Shown: positions 22,779 to 34,446 of the stretch, piece after piece
Position numbering within the stretch: position 1 is the stretch's first letter
How the letters are laid out: each line of letters opens with the position of its first letter
Assembly (NCBI RefSeq): GCF_008831285.2
Contig: NC_045148.1
Location: forward strand, 12,655,183 to 12,719,182
Source: Nymphaea colorata
Lineage: Eukaryota > Streptophyta > Magnoliopsida > Nymphaeales > Nymphaeaceae
Length of the DNA: 64,000 bases
Reading direction: 5' to 3'
Position numbers and translations under genes: made by a program
The notes under the pieces: model-generated
The model's database searches: none
Told to the model about the DNA's origin: nothing
The model's input: only the letters and a program-made list of their open reading frames with translations

Positions 22779-23352
22779 GTAACGTGAGCGGGTGGAATTC
22801 CACACCGCACTCGAGACTCATCCCCTCCCCCCCGCTCGACTTTCCCTCTCATTTCGTCCCTCTGCCCGCAGCTCCTCCTCTCGCTCGAAGAGTACGCTTG
22901 AAGAGTAGGCCTGCATCTCCCGCTCCCACCGTCGCCGGTCCGCCGTCGCCGCACTGACGGTCGCCGCTCCGCTTCTCTGCCGGTGATCTTTCCCCCTTTC
23001 TCTCTTGCTCTCTGCTGCTCTCATCTTCTCCCGCGTCAGTGCCCTAATCGGTGGCCTAAGTTCTGTAGCACAGCAAACAGCTTCTCGCTCGCAGGTTCGG
23101 AGGCATCTCCCTTCCTCTCTTTCTCCCTTTCTCTCTTGCTCTCTGATGCCGTCCTTATCTCCATTTCTCTGTTGCCCTAATATTTTTTTTTTGGCATCTC
23201 ACCGGCAGGGAAGACAGGGCTGCAGCCGCCAACCCCACGTTCGCCGCTCCTCCGATCCGCCATCGCTGTTGCTTTTGCCCTCGTATTCTCAACTTCTGGT
23301 ATTTCTCAAATCCCCTTTCTTGTGATTTTAGAATAGCATAGAAGGACGTTGC

Positions 23353-23527
23353 TCTTCCTTTTTAATGTGAGCGTAGCTCTTCACCGGCAAGGAAGAAGGT
23401 TCTTCCTTTCGACAGAGTCTTAAATCCCCTTTTGTTCTTCCTTTTTAATGTGAGCATAGCTCTTCACCGGCAGGGAAGAAGGTTCTTCCTTTCAACAGTC
23501 TTAAATCCCCTTTTGTTCTTCCTTTTT
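23353..23527. repeat. ~82-bp tandem repeat inside the Harbinger-type element
   Basis: Two copies start at 23353 and 23436 (TCTTCCTTTTTAATGTGAGC, then GCTCTTCACCGGCA and TCTTAAATCCCC), with a short partial third at 23517. Non-coding, probably intron or leader. Confidence 0.9.
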
Positions 23528-24356
23528 ATAAGATTGATGTTTACAACTGGGGGAACTTCCAGAGGCAGAACTATACCTTCAGATGTTTAAGGTAGAAGTT
23601 TGAATCTTTGCTATGCCCTGCGATCGAACAGAGACATGTAGATGTTTAAGTGGGGTATGAGCAGACACAACAAGTAAAATTTAGGGTTCGTTTGTTACCC
23701 ATTGTAATTGTCCAGTGATTATGCCCAAAAAGTTTGAGGAACCACGAATGTGCTCCAATCTTTACGTCTGTTCCACTGAAAATTAACAGTAACAATTTGT
23801 TACTGACTTATTAATGAGGTTCTGGTTTCTCAGTTTTGAACTCTCGTTTCTCTGTTTTGAGGTTATTTTGATTTGCTGCTTCTTATATGTTGATCAATGG
23901 AGATTCTTAGGCTTTGGATTCTTGGCTTCTTATGGTGCAGAATCTTGTACAAAATTGTCTGCTTTCTTTGTTCTTTTATTTCTTTCTTATTTCTCGTTTT
24001 TTTTTTAATTATATGTGTTGCTTTTTTCTTCTTACAGTTTAGGATTTTAATCTCAGTTGAGGTTTTTTTGACTAGTATATATCGGTTGTGGTTCCTAGTT
24101 CATTGCTTCCTTACAGAGTATTTTTATTAGAAGTTGCTGAAACTCGCATTACATTGTTTGTGGGGGATATTATAATTTGACTTGTGGTTTTAAGTTTAAT
24201 CTGGCAAAGTTGAGGTTTTAATGCTTCACTTCTTTTGCCATAGTTTTGTGGTTATTAGCAGGAAGGTCATTAATATCTGAAAAATGCTGTGCGGAAAAAA
24301 TTTTAGTCTTCAATCTATGCTAATCTTGCTTTGTTTTGTGCTAACCATGCTTGTAG

Positions 24357-24636
24357 GTCACGAGGAATATACAACAGTTGGGAGCAGTGCCAACCATTAG
24401 TGTATCGCTACAAGGGTGCCCTGTTCAGATCATTTCATAACTTTGAAGCAACTCAATATCACATGAATGAATATCTGCACAACAAATACGGTGTGCAATT
24501 ATGTAGGCCATTGGACATTGTCGATGTCAACGCAACGGAAGAGAAAGAAGTGATGAAGACAAATGGACGGACTCACATTCCACTTTTCTTGATTGCTTGT
24601 TTTGTTACTACTTGGTTTCTTTGTTGGATTGGTTAA
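24357..24636 (+). CDS. Viroplasmin/RNase H1 N-terminal-like domain exon with hydrophobic C-terminus
   Basis: A 3' exon following an acceptor (CTTGTAG at 24350-24356), in the frame TCA CGA GGA. It encodes SRGIYNSWEQCQPLVYRYKG and then ALFRSFHNFEATQYHMNEYL. This is the GIY-x-x-W-x-x-C pattern of the small nucleic-acid-binding domain shared by caulimovirus viroplasmin and eukaryotic RNase H1 (Pfam Cauli_VI). The domain's first strand would lie in an upstream exon that I could not place. It is followed by an acidic linker and a C-terminal hydrophobic run (PLFLIACFVTTWFLCW), then TAA at 24634. There is no RNase H catalytic domain. It lies inside the Harbinger-type element, so it may be a captured or element-borne gene. 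Whether it is expressed is unknown. Confidence 0.6.
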
Positions 24637-24778
24637 ACTTATGTACTGGATGGGACACATATGTTATTTGGTTCTTGTTTTAAACTTTGTTGGATCTGTA
24701 CTTGTTAAACTTATGTACTGGATGGGACACACATGTTATTTGGTTCTTGTTTTAAAGTTTGTTGGATCTGTACTCGTT
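24635..24778. repeat. 72-bp tandem repeat, two full copies plus fragments
   Basis: Copies 24635-24706 and 24707-24778 are nearly identical (AAACTTATGTACTGGATGGG start). Partial copies follow at about 24802 and to about 24875. They begin at the stop codon of the viroplasmin-like ORF, so they form its 3' UTR. Confidence 0.95.
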
Positions 24779-25232
24779 AAACTTTCATACAGGTTGTAGT
24801 CAAACTTATGTACTGGATGGGACAACCAGTTGTGGTGAATGTTTTTGTGAATCTATACTCGTTAAACTTCCAATATGCAACGACTTTGATGCCGTCTGTT
24901 TATGTGACTTATATCCAGAACGTGTCATTTAAGTAAATCACCATGTTATGTTGAATGTTTTTTATTTATTGTTTGTCATACAACTTATTTCATTTCTGAA
25001 AAAAGTCTCCTAAATTATCTATCATGTGCATCAAATGTGGTTAAATTTACCAGGTTAAATTCTTCATTGTGCATCAAACAGGGTTAAAATTAACAGGTTA
25101 AATTCTTCCAGTGCATCAAACAGGACCTCAAATCGGAAGAGGGTTAAATTTCATCCTATTTTTTTTTCCAGTAAAATTTGCCAGGAAAATTTACCACGTT
25201 AAATTCTTCCCTGTGCATCAAACGCACCCTTA

Positions 25233-25611
25233 TCTTCTTCAATGCACCTAGATAAAATTACTCCTTCGTCAAAACAACAACGCATAATTTAGATGGGCCT
25301 TAGTGTACAGAATGTGGGTTTCAAGTAAGGCTCCCTTGTTCTATATATATGCATATATACATATAATATTATTTCATATATGTTACATACATATATGAAA
25401 CATAATAAATGTCATTATATTCATAATACATTATACATATATAATGTATTACAATAGTGACATAACACGTACTATATATGCAACATGTATATACAATGTG
25501 TATAATATATTATAAATACGGGCATGTATTAATAGTATATATACATGTTATATAATAGTAAAATAACATGCATAATTTATATATGCACATATACTACTTA
25601 CTTATATGTGC
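25233..25611. other. AT-rich non-coding DNA
   Basis: TATATA/CATATA-rich sequence right of the Harbinger-type element. No gene. Confidence 0.6.
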
Positions 25612-25719
25612 ATGAACTGCAGTCCGTAATACACTTACCGGAGCCTTCCAAATGCTACCAAAATACCATAAAAAAGCACGCAGCAAAACATGTTTAACTA
25701 CAGAACCTTCCAAAGCTCA

Positions 25720-25781
<62 letters not shown>

Positions 25782-25830
25782 TGTCATTCAGAAATCCTGT
25801 AGAAGCCACAAAAAAACCCAACGATGGAGA
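25612..25830 (+). repeat. Dispersed repeat with embedded (TA)n, copy 1
   Basis: Aligns with 35457-35655: GAACTGCAGTCC, GAGCCTTCCAAATGCTA, ACCTTCCAAAGCT, then a TA microsatellite (25723-25779 here), then ATTCAGAAA and AGAAGCCACAAAAAA. The TA run sits at the same place in both copies. Confidence 0.8.
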
Positions 25831-26399
25831 AAAAACAGATAAGAATAAGAAAATATATAGGAACCAAGAAGAGAGGAAGAAGAAAGAAGAACTTCAACCA
25901 GTGCTTATCTGAAAAAACTTACTTTCACATTCCATGACAACCATTTTGGTCTAATATGCGTCAACATCAAGTTCAAGCTCCCAAAAACTTGAATTGCCTG
26001 CAGTTAAAGATTATTCACTGGAAGGATAACTCTGTATTTATTAGCTTCTCATGTTAAAGAACAACTTGTTCTTCCTCTTACTGCAGGGATATCACAAGGC
26101 CCATGCATCCATCAGCACACTAAAAAAATGTCAGACAATAAAATACAGCAATAGCATTTGATCTTAAGAAAAAGTAGAGGTAAAATAAAAATGAAATTAA
26201 AGAATGATGATGACTTACGATAACAAGTGTCAGAGAATATTCCACCACTTTCAGAAGTTAAAAGTAAAATTGGGGAAACATACTATGATTCATAACTACT
26301 ATTATGAACAAATCAACAGATGAAATATAATAACCATGCTTAGGAAAATTCTACCCAACTTCAGGATTTCATGCTAAATTTCTGGCAAACTTGCAGGCA
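25831..26399. other. Non-coding, nothing recognised
   Basis: No conserved ORF, splice pattern or repeat end. Confidence 0.5.
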
Positions 26400-26720
26400 A
26401 CTCTAGTTGTACATCATAACATCTTCATATCCATACTATTCTCGAGTACAGGCAAATGACAAACTTGTAACCATATTTTGCTTATGTTTACCACATATAA
26501 ATCTCAATCTCAACACAACTAAATATAAATTATAAAATTGCACAAGTTTGCTTGTATAGAATTTTATTTGCAGGCCAGACCAGCAAATGAAATATCAAAG
26601 AATTATCCTTGTCAATATAGACATAAGAGGAACGCTTAGCTTAACATTGCCAATAGTATGAAAAAGCTACCTTTTATTTTTCCATAAAGTTGACAAAGAA
26701 AGCAAGCATATATAATATAG
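26400..26720 (-). repeat. Dispersed repeat, copy 2 (inverted partner of 5.57-5.80 kb)
   Basis: The reverse complement matches 5565-5800 over almost all of that copy, with one ~45-bp extra segment near 26520-26570. See the partner entry for shared stretches. Confidence 0.65.
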
Positions 26721-26897
26721 CAGTCCTTTTCGCTTTATAAGATTGAGAAAAACATATTTGCAGAATATATACACAGAAAAGACAATAAGCACTTTTTTTT
26801 AATTTACACACAAAAAAAGGATATGATGTTCCAATAAATGACCAAACAATACTTAAACAAATTCATCAATCTAACACAAATTCATCAACCAACACCT

Positions 26898-26921
26898 TGT
26901 CAAGTTATCAACCTTGTTGCG

Positions 26922-26955
<34 letters not shown>

Positions 26956-27120
26956 TTTCTTTCATTCATGAAACCCTAATCTCAGATTAAAAAAAGATTA
27001 GGGTGGCGGTAACCAAATTACAGATTCAGTCCACTAGAAATAAGATAACAATAAAATAAATATATTTCAACTTTCTAATATTTCAGAAAGACTCTAACCA
27101 ACTCCTAGGAGTATTTGACA
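26898..27120 (-). repeat. Copia 2 3' LTR (223 bp)
   Basis: On the minus strand it starts TGTCAAATACTCC right after the purine tract (GAGGGGGAG) and ends AACTTGACA, so the ends are inverted TGTCAA/TTGACA. It includes a GA microsatellite (about 26925-26953). No matching 5' LTR was found to the right. Confidence 0.75.
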
Positions 27121-27164
27121 CTCCCCCTCAAGCTGGAGTATAGATATCAATCATGCCCAACTTG
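27121..27164 (-). other. Hairpin plus polypurine tract of Copia 2
   Basis: Minus-strand arms CAAGTTGG (27164-27157) and CCAGCTTG (27136-27129) pair with one G-U wobble across a 20-nt loop. The 3' arm abuts the purine tract before the LTR. It is weaker than in the other three copia elements. Confidence 0.5.
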
Positions 27165-30077
27165 TTACATCCTCTCAAGAAATCACCGATGGTAAGAGCC
27201 CTAGTAAACATATCAGCTGCTTGATATTTAGAAGAGACATGAATAGTGCTAATGACTCCTTGTACCAAGTCCCGAACATAATGACAATACACTTCAATGT
27301 GTTTCGTTCTCTCTGAGAGGAAAACATGGATATTTGCAATGCAGGTTGCTGCTCTGTTATCACAATGCATCTTCATTGGGAGTTTGACTGAAATTTCCAA
27401 TTCTAAAAGCACTAATTTGACCCATGATATTTCAACTACAGTTGAGCCATAACTCTATATTCAGACTCAGCACTAGATCTAGCAACCACATTCTGTTTCT
27501 TGCTCCTCCAAGAAATAAGATTCCGTCCAATAAAGATGCAAAAGCCTATAGTAGATCTCCTATCATCTATTGACTCTGCATAATCAGCATCACTATATGC
27601 TTCTATGTCCACACATTCTCCCTTTTTGAACTATTACCCCTTTCCCAGGGCTGATTTCAAGTATTTTACCACCATTAAAGCAACCTCTCAATGAACTTTC
27701 CAAGGTTTTTCCATGAATTGACTTAGCTTATTCACAACGAAGCTAATGTCAGGTCAAGTGATAGTCAAATGTAAGAGTTTTCTTATCAGAGATCTGTAAA
27801 ATCGAGAGTCACAAGTCTCTAATTCATCATCATGAATATGAATTCAAGGATTCGTAGGAAGTGTGGCAGGTTTGGCCCCCAATAACCCTATTTCCTGTAG
27901 AAGATCAAGAACATATTTCCTCTGAGACATTACAACCCCTTTACTGCTACGAGCCACTTTAATACCAAGGAAATAATAGAATTGATCAAGGTCTTTTGTG
28001 ACAAAGTGTTTCTGTAGAAACTCCTTTGTTTGAGCTATCTCTTGATTATGTTCCCCAATGAGAACAATATCATCAACATATACAATCAATATCACTATAA
28101 TAGATGTGCTTCGCTTGATAAACAATGAATGTTCAAGCTGGGATCTTCGAGATCCACACTTAAAGACAACCTCACTTAGCTTATGGAACCATGTGTGAGA
28201 ACTTTGTTTAAGTCCATAGATAGTCTTTTTAAGTTTGCATACCTTGGAACACTCCCCCAGTCATTCAAAACCAGGTGGTTGTTACATATAGATAGTTTCA
28301 GAGAGATCACTACATAGAAATGCATTTTTCACATCAAGCTGAAAAAGAGGCCAATCTTGCTTAACTGCAAGCGGTATAATTAGGTGAACAGAACATGACC
28401 GTATCACATGCAAAAAAGTCTCAAAGAATTCAACCCTATAAGTCTGTGTATAACCTTTAGCAACAAAACATGCTTTGAATCACTTTACGGAACCATCTGA
28501 ATGATATTTGATGGCAAATACCCATTTGGAGCCAACAACATCACAATTCATCGGTGGATCTACCAAGCCCCAAGTCTCCCTAGAAAGAAAAACATCCATT
28601 TTCTCCTGCACGATTTGCTTCCACCGTAAGTCTAATAAGGCTTGGTGGTGAGAAGATGGCATAGTGTGACTAGACATACCTCCATCAAACTGCACCAAAC
28701 TTGTACTTAAATGGACCATAGAAACAGAGTTAGAGATCCTATGCATTGTGCATTGTCGCTGGCCATGCGAATGACGATTGGTAGATCATCTGCAGAATAG
28801 TTGTAATTTCTACCTGAGTCAGTCTCACCAGTAGAACTTACCTCATGAGAAGACTCTGGTGGGTAGTTTAGAGAGGACCTTGACGACGAGTATAGACTGA
28901 TGGAGGATCAAGGAAACAATCACCTGACAGTGGTGGAGAGGATGGAATAGACTCAAGTGATACTGGGGGGATAGGAAGAGAATAGAAACTGGGAGCTCAG
29001 ACATAGTGGGACATGAAGTGAAAAAATAAGGATGAGACTCAAAGAATGTAACATCCGCATTGATAATCTCTTTCTTGTTCTAAGGATCAAAGCACCGATA
29101 GTTTTTTTGATTAGCAGAATATCCAATGAACACACATTTGATAGCTTGGGAAGCAAGTTTTTTTTTTTGTTTGGGCCTAAAATGTGTGCAAAGCAAGTGC
29201 ATCCAAATACTTTGAGAGGTATATGAAATAATGGTCAATATGGATATAGTAGTTGAATGAGAATGCATTCTTGGATGGAGACGAGGGCAATCTGTTAGTA
29301 AGATAGCATGCAGTAAGGATAGCATTACCCCAAAAGTAGGCTGCCTTATGAGTATGCAACATGAGGGTGCAGGTCACATTTAGAAGCTATCAATGTTTGC
29401 GTTCCGCAACACTATTTTGTTGGGACATGTTAGGACATGTATATTGTGGTCAAATCCCATGGTTGGCATAAAATTGAAGTAGAACTGAAGACTTAAATTC
29501 AAGAGCATTATTAGTCAAATATTTTTTACAATGAAACCAAACTGACTCTAGTAAAATCATCAACCAAAACAAGGTAATGCCAGAAATGTGAATAAAAACA
29601 CACCCGACTCAAAGTCCAAACATCAACCTGAAAGAGATTAAAAGGACTTTGACTAGATGGACTCTGACTCGAGGAAAAACTGATACGTGTATGCTTGCCT
29701 AACTGGCATGCCTCACATAAGAAAGACTCTGATGCAGGAATATCTAGAAACATGTGACGAAGTTTGGACACAGAGGGATGACCCAGTCTGAGGTGCCACT
29801 ACAAAGGAGAGGTCTTCAATATGAATGAGGATGCAACAACATCTACTGGGACAGAAAGGAAATAGAGTATCTCACGTTCATGGCCACCACCAATCGTCTT
29901 CCTAGTTTGTAAGTCCTGAAAAGAACATGAACCAAGATAAAAAAATGACTACACTGTAAGTCTCTAGCCAATTACCTAATAAATAATAGACAAATAGGAA
30001 ATCGATGAGCATATAGCACATGAGTAATGGTGCCCAAAGGTGTGAGGTAGATATCAGTTGTTGCCCAGAATAGGGGA
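27128..30077 (-). pseudogene. Copia 2 pol pseudogene (integrase-RT-RNase H)
   Basis: Minus-strand pieces in order from high to low coordinate. 29771-29526 integrase start (FLCEACQLGKHTRI, FQVDVW). 29377-29080 integrase end (NRLPS, then KCVFIGYSANQKNYRCF). 28746-28480 RT start (WKQIVQEKMDVFLSRETWGLV, VGSKWVFAIKYHSDGS). 28125-27844 RT core with an intact YVDD (VYVDDIVLIGEH) and FYYFLGIKVARS. 27412-27128 RNase H end (CDNRAATCIA, RTKHIEVYCHYVRD). Numerous stops and shifts separate them. The gag-protease part lies beyond the solo LTR at 33.5-34.1 kb. Confidence 0.88.
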
Positions 30078-30082
30078 CAACT

Positions 30083-33000
30083 TGTCACACACCGACTTTT
30101 GACCCTCAAACAATTTTTTTCTAAACATAAAGCATTGATGTGCGACTACACAACAACTCAAAAAGGAGGGAGCTATGTCCTTCAAAACAATGGGGCAAAC
30201 TTTCATTTATATAACAATTTCAATTCGTACAAAATTACATCTATGTATATGACAAAAATGCCCCAAACCACAACTATGATGCCTAAAAAGAATAAGACAT
30301 CAAAGAGACCAAACTATGACGCGGCGGCACTACCAAAGACCCAAAACCTCCCCAGTAGGATGCGAGCGAAACCATCTGCTCAACCTGCTGCCCCAGGTCC
30401 GCCAAAACCTGAAAAAAAAAAAGAAACAACTGAAGACTTAGCCTTCGCAGAATGGCAACAAGCCAGGAAAATCCCAAACCCTCTTGGGTAGGGCTCAAAT
30501 ATGTAATAATAACAATCATAAAAGAAAAAACAAATTATCATTATATCGTGTCGGGGCATAGTCACATCATTTGCCAAAAAAGCCCCTCACATAGACCACA
30601 ACATGTAAAGGCCACTCAATGGCCAAGATAACACAATTTCAATTCACATGCACATCAATAACATGCACTTCATTCACATACTTTCATTTTCATTAGCTTT
30701 AGTGAATTGACAGTTCCTGTGGGTGCAAACACAGGCACGTGCACACCATTGGCGGCCCATAGCCGAGAGTGCAGCAGTAGAGCACTCATCCATGGGTGTG
30801 TGAATTCCAAGCAGAGATACTCAGCCTTCCCTAGGACACCCAGGTTGGAAAGGCAAGAGCCCAACGCTCCAAGCACATCACACAACAGTACCCTAGGGCC
30901 TTGCACCGGCTGCGCTCCGAACAGGCGAGACCAGTGGCGAAGGTGGGACAACTCTCAAACACATAGGCACATCCCACTAGCCTCTCATCTCTTAATCTTT
31001 CATTATTATCATTATAATAGCACATTCACAAAATGACTGGCTAGCTCATGAGGTTGGTACACTTCACGAGTTCACCCACACCTCCAATTGCCTCCTCACG
31101 AGGGCCATACATAACATTAACAGTCTTAGCTAGCCGTCATAACAGTACAAGTACATCTACCCTCAAATTCATTCATTTGCATCATTGCCCGCGGCAATGC
31201 ACATGCAACAAATCACAACATTCACATTCATTAGCACTCACATCTTATCAAACACATCATTCATATCTTTCAAAACTTAACCAAATCCCGGAGAGTAGTC
31301 TCGATCTGTGATGGCTCGTAGCTGTCCTATGCAATTATCATTTTATGATGCTCTCTAATGCACAATCGGGGTCGATGAGACACTCGACTCGATACCCCAC
31401 CTCATCTGTCCTAAACAGTTATCAATTCTAGCATGCACATGCAAATGCATGATAATTTTCAAAACGAGCTTCTAATAGCTTTCCAAAACAAAACTTGTCA
31501 CATGACAAATCATTCACAAAATGACTGGGTAGCTCATGAGGTTGGTTCACTTCACAAGTGCACCCACACCTCCAATTGCCTTCGCACGAGGGCTACACAT
31601 AACATTAATAGTCTTAGCTAGCCGTCATAACAATACAAGTACAACTACCCTTCAATTCATTCAATTGGATCATTTTTCATGAAAATGCATATGCAACAAT
31701 TCACAACATTCACAATCACACATATCAGTCACATCTTTCAAAACTTAGCCAAACCACGAAGAGTAGTCTCGATCCGTGATTGGCTCATAGCTGCCCTAGG
31801 CAATTATCATTCTATGATGTTTTCTTATGCACGATTGGGGTCGAGGAGACACTGGACTCGATACCCCACCTCATCTGTCCTAAGCAGTTATCAATTTTAG
31901 CATGTACATGCAATGCGTAACATTTTCAAAATAAGCTTCTAATAGCTTTCCAAAACAAAACTTATCATATATCAAATCGTTTTCATGCATACATACATTC
32001 ACTCACAGAACAATCATTCAATCACATCACAATCTTAGGATCCCACGATCCTAGGAACACATATTCACACATTGGCCTCAGGCAGGGATTTGCCTGGAAT
32101 GTCGCCATACTTGTCGCGCATCCACTAAACACCTCGAACTACAACCCACGTTGCTCAAGGCCTACTTGACCTGCCCGATGTACCTGCAAACATAATCAAA
32201 TGGTAAGTTCTCTACTCGTTTCGCTTTACAATGTATACAAGTAGAAAATATAACCAGTGAGGCATGTCATCGCCTCAAGAGGGTGTCGACGGGTAGTGTC
32301 GACCTACAAGCCCTCCAATAGGCCTCCTCCCAACTTCCTGACGTTGCCACCAAACGTCAAAACTCAAGGCTGCGATCAATCTATCACTAACACAATTCTC
32401 ATTTGTTTTCTTTAGTTGAGGCGTCAACCCAATAGTTACATCCAACTTACGTATTCTTTCCCCAAATAACGCCAAGATACACCCATTCACAAAAGCATGC
32501 GCCACGTGCTCACTAAGACGGTTCTAAATCTTTTCCACAACATCACAATCTCTACCATGCTTCCCTATTGCTTCGAAAATCAACACTTTAAGCTTAAAAG
32601 ATCGTTATAGACATGAACAATTGCTTCTCCAACATAATCCTAAACTTTCTCCAAAAAGCAAAGTCGCTAACATGCATCCTAAAATCACCAATACTTAATT
32701 CTACCATGCCCAAACAATATTTATACGTGCTCCAACATAAAATACACAACAATATAGGCTCAATTAGGCATTGCTCACCCCTATTTAAGAATCCGAACTG
32801 GTGCGGTCTTCCCGGCAGCCAACTCACGAGTTCAAGAAGTCCTCAAATGGCTAAAATCTCTCAATGCCGCCACCACCAACGCGTTCTAGCCACTGTTATG
32901 AGGGGGAAGAACACGTCCCCATGCTGAAATCTGATCAAACAGTGATAAGAGAATCAAAATCGGTGAAAAGAAGGTTTAGGAGAGGGTTTTGTCGTTAGAA

Positions 33001-33498
33001 GAGGCCAACAGTCGTTGTAAAGGGGCTGTGAGAGAGGGAAAGGGCGTGGGAAGAGGGTGCTGATGGAGAGGGGAGAGTGCAGGCAGAGAGAGAACATGCA
33101 AGGATGCGTGGGAGGAAAAGGGCGTGCATAGAGAGAGGGTGAGCAAAGAGGGCTCGAACAGAGGGGAGAGGAATCGAGCAGAGAGCATGGATAGAGTGTG
33201 CGGGAGAGAGGGCTGGCAAAAAGGGGAATAACACGGGAGAGAGAGGAAGAGACAGAAAGAGAGACCGCTAATTTACCTGAGCATCGCCACCGCCGTCCAC
33301 TTTCGTTACCGCTGCACTGACCTCCGCCTTCCTCTTCTTTGCGTTGTGGTCGTAGCAAAGGGAGAGACAAAGAGGGGAAACGAGGGAGACGAGGGAAAGA
33401 CGAGGGAGAGGAGGGCGACGTTGGGCTCCCAGGCTGCTAGATTCGGGTCTGGGTCTGGACCCGATCCGGCCCACCTACAAAAAACAATGAGTGTTACA
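30083..33498. mobile_element. Solo LTR, 3.4 kb, inserted in Copia 2
   Basis: Begins TGTCACACACC and ends GTGTTACA: TG...CA ends with a short inverted TGTYACAC. It is flanked by the exact 5-bp duplication CAACT (30078-30082 and 33499-33503). It divides the Copia 2 frame between protease (33.5 kb) and integrase (29.8 kb). There is no PBS, gag or pol inside, so it is an LTR left after recombination between two LTRs rather than a full element. Related fragments occur at 59140 (5' part) and 47150-48512 (3' part). ORFs over it are GC-rich shadows. Confidence 0.85.
31023..31977. repeat. 488-bp tandem duplication inside the solo LTR
   Basis: Two copies start at 31023 and 31511 (CATTCACAAAATGACTGG, then CTCATGAGGTTGGT and CACACCTCCAATTGCCT). 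Both contain the TCGATACCCCACCTCATCTG block (31389 and 31858) and end CCAAAACAAAACTT. Divergence is moderate. Confidence 0.95.
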
Positions 33499-33503
33499 CA
33501 ACT

Positions 33504-34118
33504 TGCCATCAACAATATGACGTGTTGTGGTGTAGTGAACCTGGTTAATGATAAAAACATCTATGACTGATTATAACAATGCCTGGAGCCTCCTGAATCA
33601 ATCATCCATATCATACCTGGGCCATTGGTAGGGGCATCAAAAGTGAAAGCCGACTCTATTGCAGCAGTGCTAGTAGATGTAGAGGGGGACCTTTGAGCTA
33701 GAACCAGATCATATTCCTCCTTACTTAAGTTGAGAGAATATGATGGATGTATAGGAGAACAGGTAGGGAACTCAACCATAGAAGCTGTAGCTTGTGAGGA
33801 AGTTGCATTAGATGAAGAAGTCCCTCTTTCTGCAATGGTTCTCTCTCCACCATGCCCTGGTGGACCAGTAGAACAAAGAAGAGGATGCTTGTTCCAACAT
33901 CAGTCCTCTAAATGACCTAGTTTGCCACAATAAGAGTAGTGAACTCCGCCGCATCCTGCACCACAGCCTATACCACATCCCCTAGTTTTACCATAAGAAC
34001 TACGGCCACGTCTTCTTGATATCAAAAGTGCAGAGACTGGTGTGTCATGCGTAGGCTGAGAAAGAGTGACTGCAAACCCCTTCGCCGTACCCGTACCGTA
34101 CCCACACCCATGTGACAT
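33504..34118 (-). pseudogene. Copia 2 gag end and protease
   Basis: The minus strand encodes a Gly-rich tail with a zinc-knuckle remnant (SYCGKLGHLED, near 33905) and, in 33779-33561, the aspartic protease start WMIDSGGSRH. This is the upstream part of the copia polyprotein. The remainder continues at 30.08 kb and below, on the far side of the solo LTR. Upstream gag (above 34.12 kb) is not recognisable, so Copia 2 is 5'-truncated. Confidence 0.8.
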
Positions 34119-34395
34119 AAATGGCCACCAAAACTATTGCAGGACAAGATCAAATAGGCCCTCTTCAGTTGCACCAAGGCTTTCATCCAAATTTGCTGCT
34201 ACACTTTCATAAAAGAGGGTGGCTTTTCAGTTTTTGTAGTCTTGTTTAAATGCCTCATTTGATATTTCTGTTAATTCCATTATCCATGCAAAAGTAGTAA
34301 TCCCCTTGTTTGCGACTACATGGCTACCTCGTTATGACTTAATTGCAGGTTTAACTAGGTCTACTATTATATAAAAATATAAATATAAATATATC

Positions 34396-34446
<51 letters not shown>

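Larger units (their letters stand above)
22659..25229. mobile_element. PIF/Harbinger-type element with captured sequence (2.57 kb)
   Basis: Flanked on both sides by TTA (22656-22658 and 25230-25232), the 3-bp target duplication typical of PIF/Harbinger. Termini are GGGGGCGTTTGATTGC on the left and, in reverse on the right, GGGTGCGTTTGATGCAC. No transposase ORF is present, so it is non-autonomous. Subterminal structure: two long palindromes at the left (22709-22778), and on the right at least four repeats combining GTGCATCAAA with GGTTAAATT (25025-25225). The interior resembles a transcribed gene: a GC-rich leader-like block (22800-23300), introns with T-rich 3' ends, and an exon encoding a viroplasmin-like domain. 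Confidence 0.75.

Noticed and set aside
30099-30491. 130-codon plus-strand ORF with a Lys/Pro-rich middle
   Set aside because: Lies at the 5' end of the solo LTR; the related LTR at 59.2 kb has stops at the matching positions.
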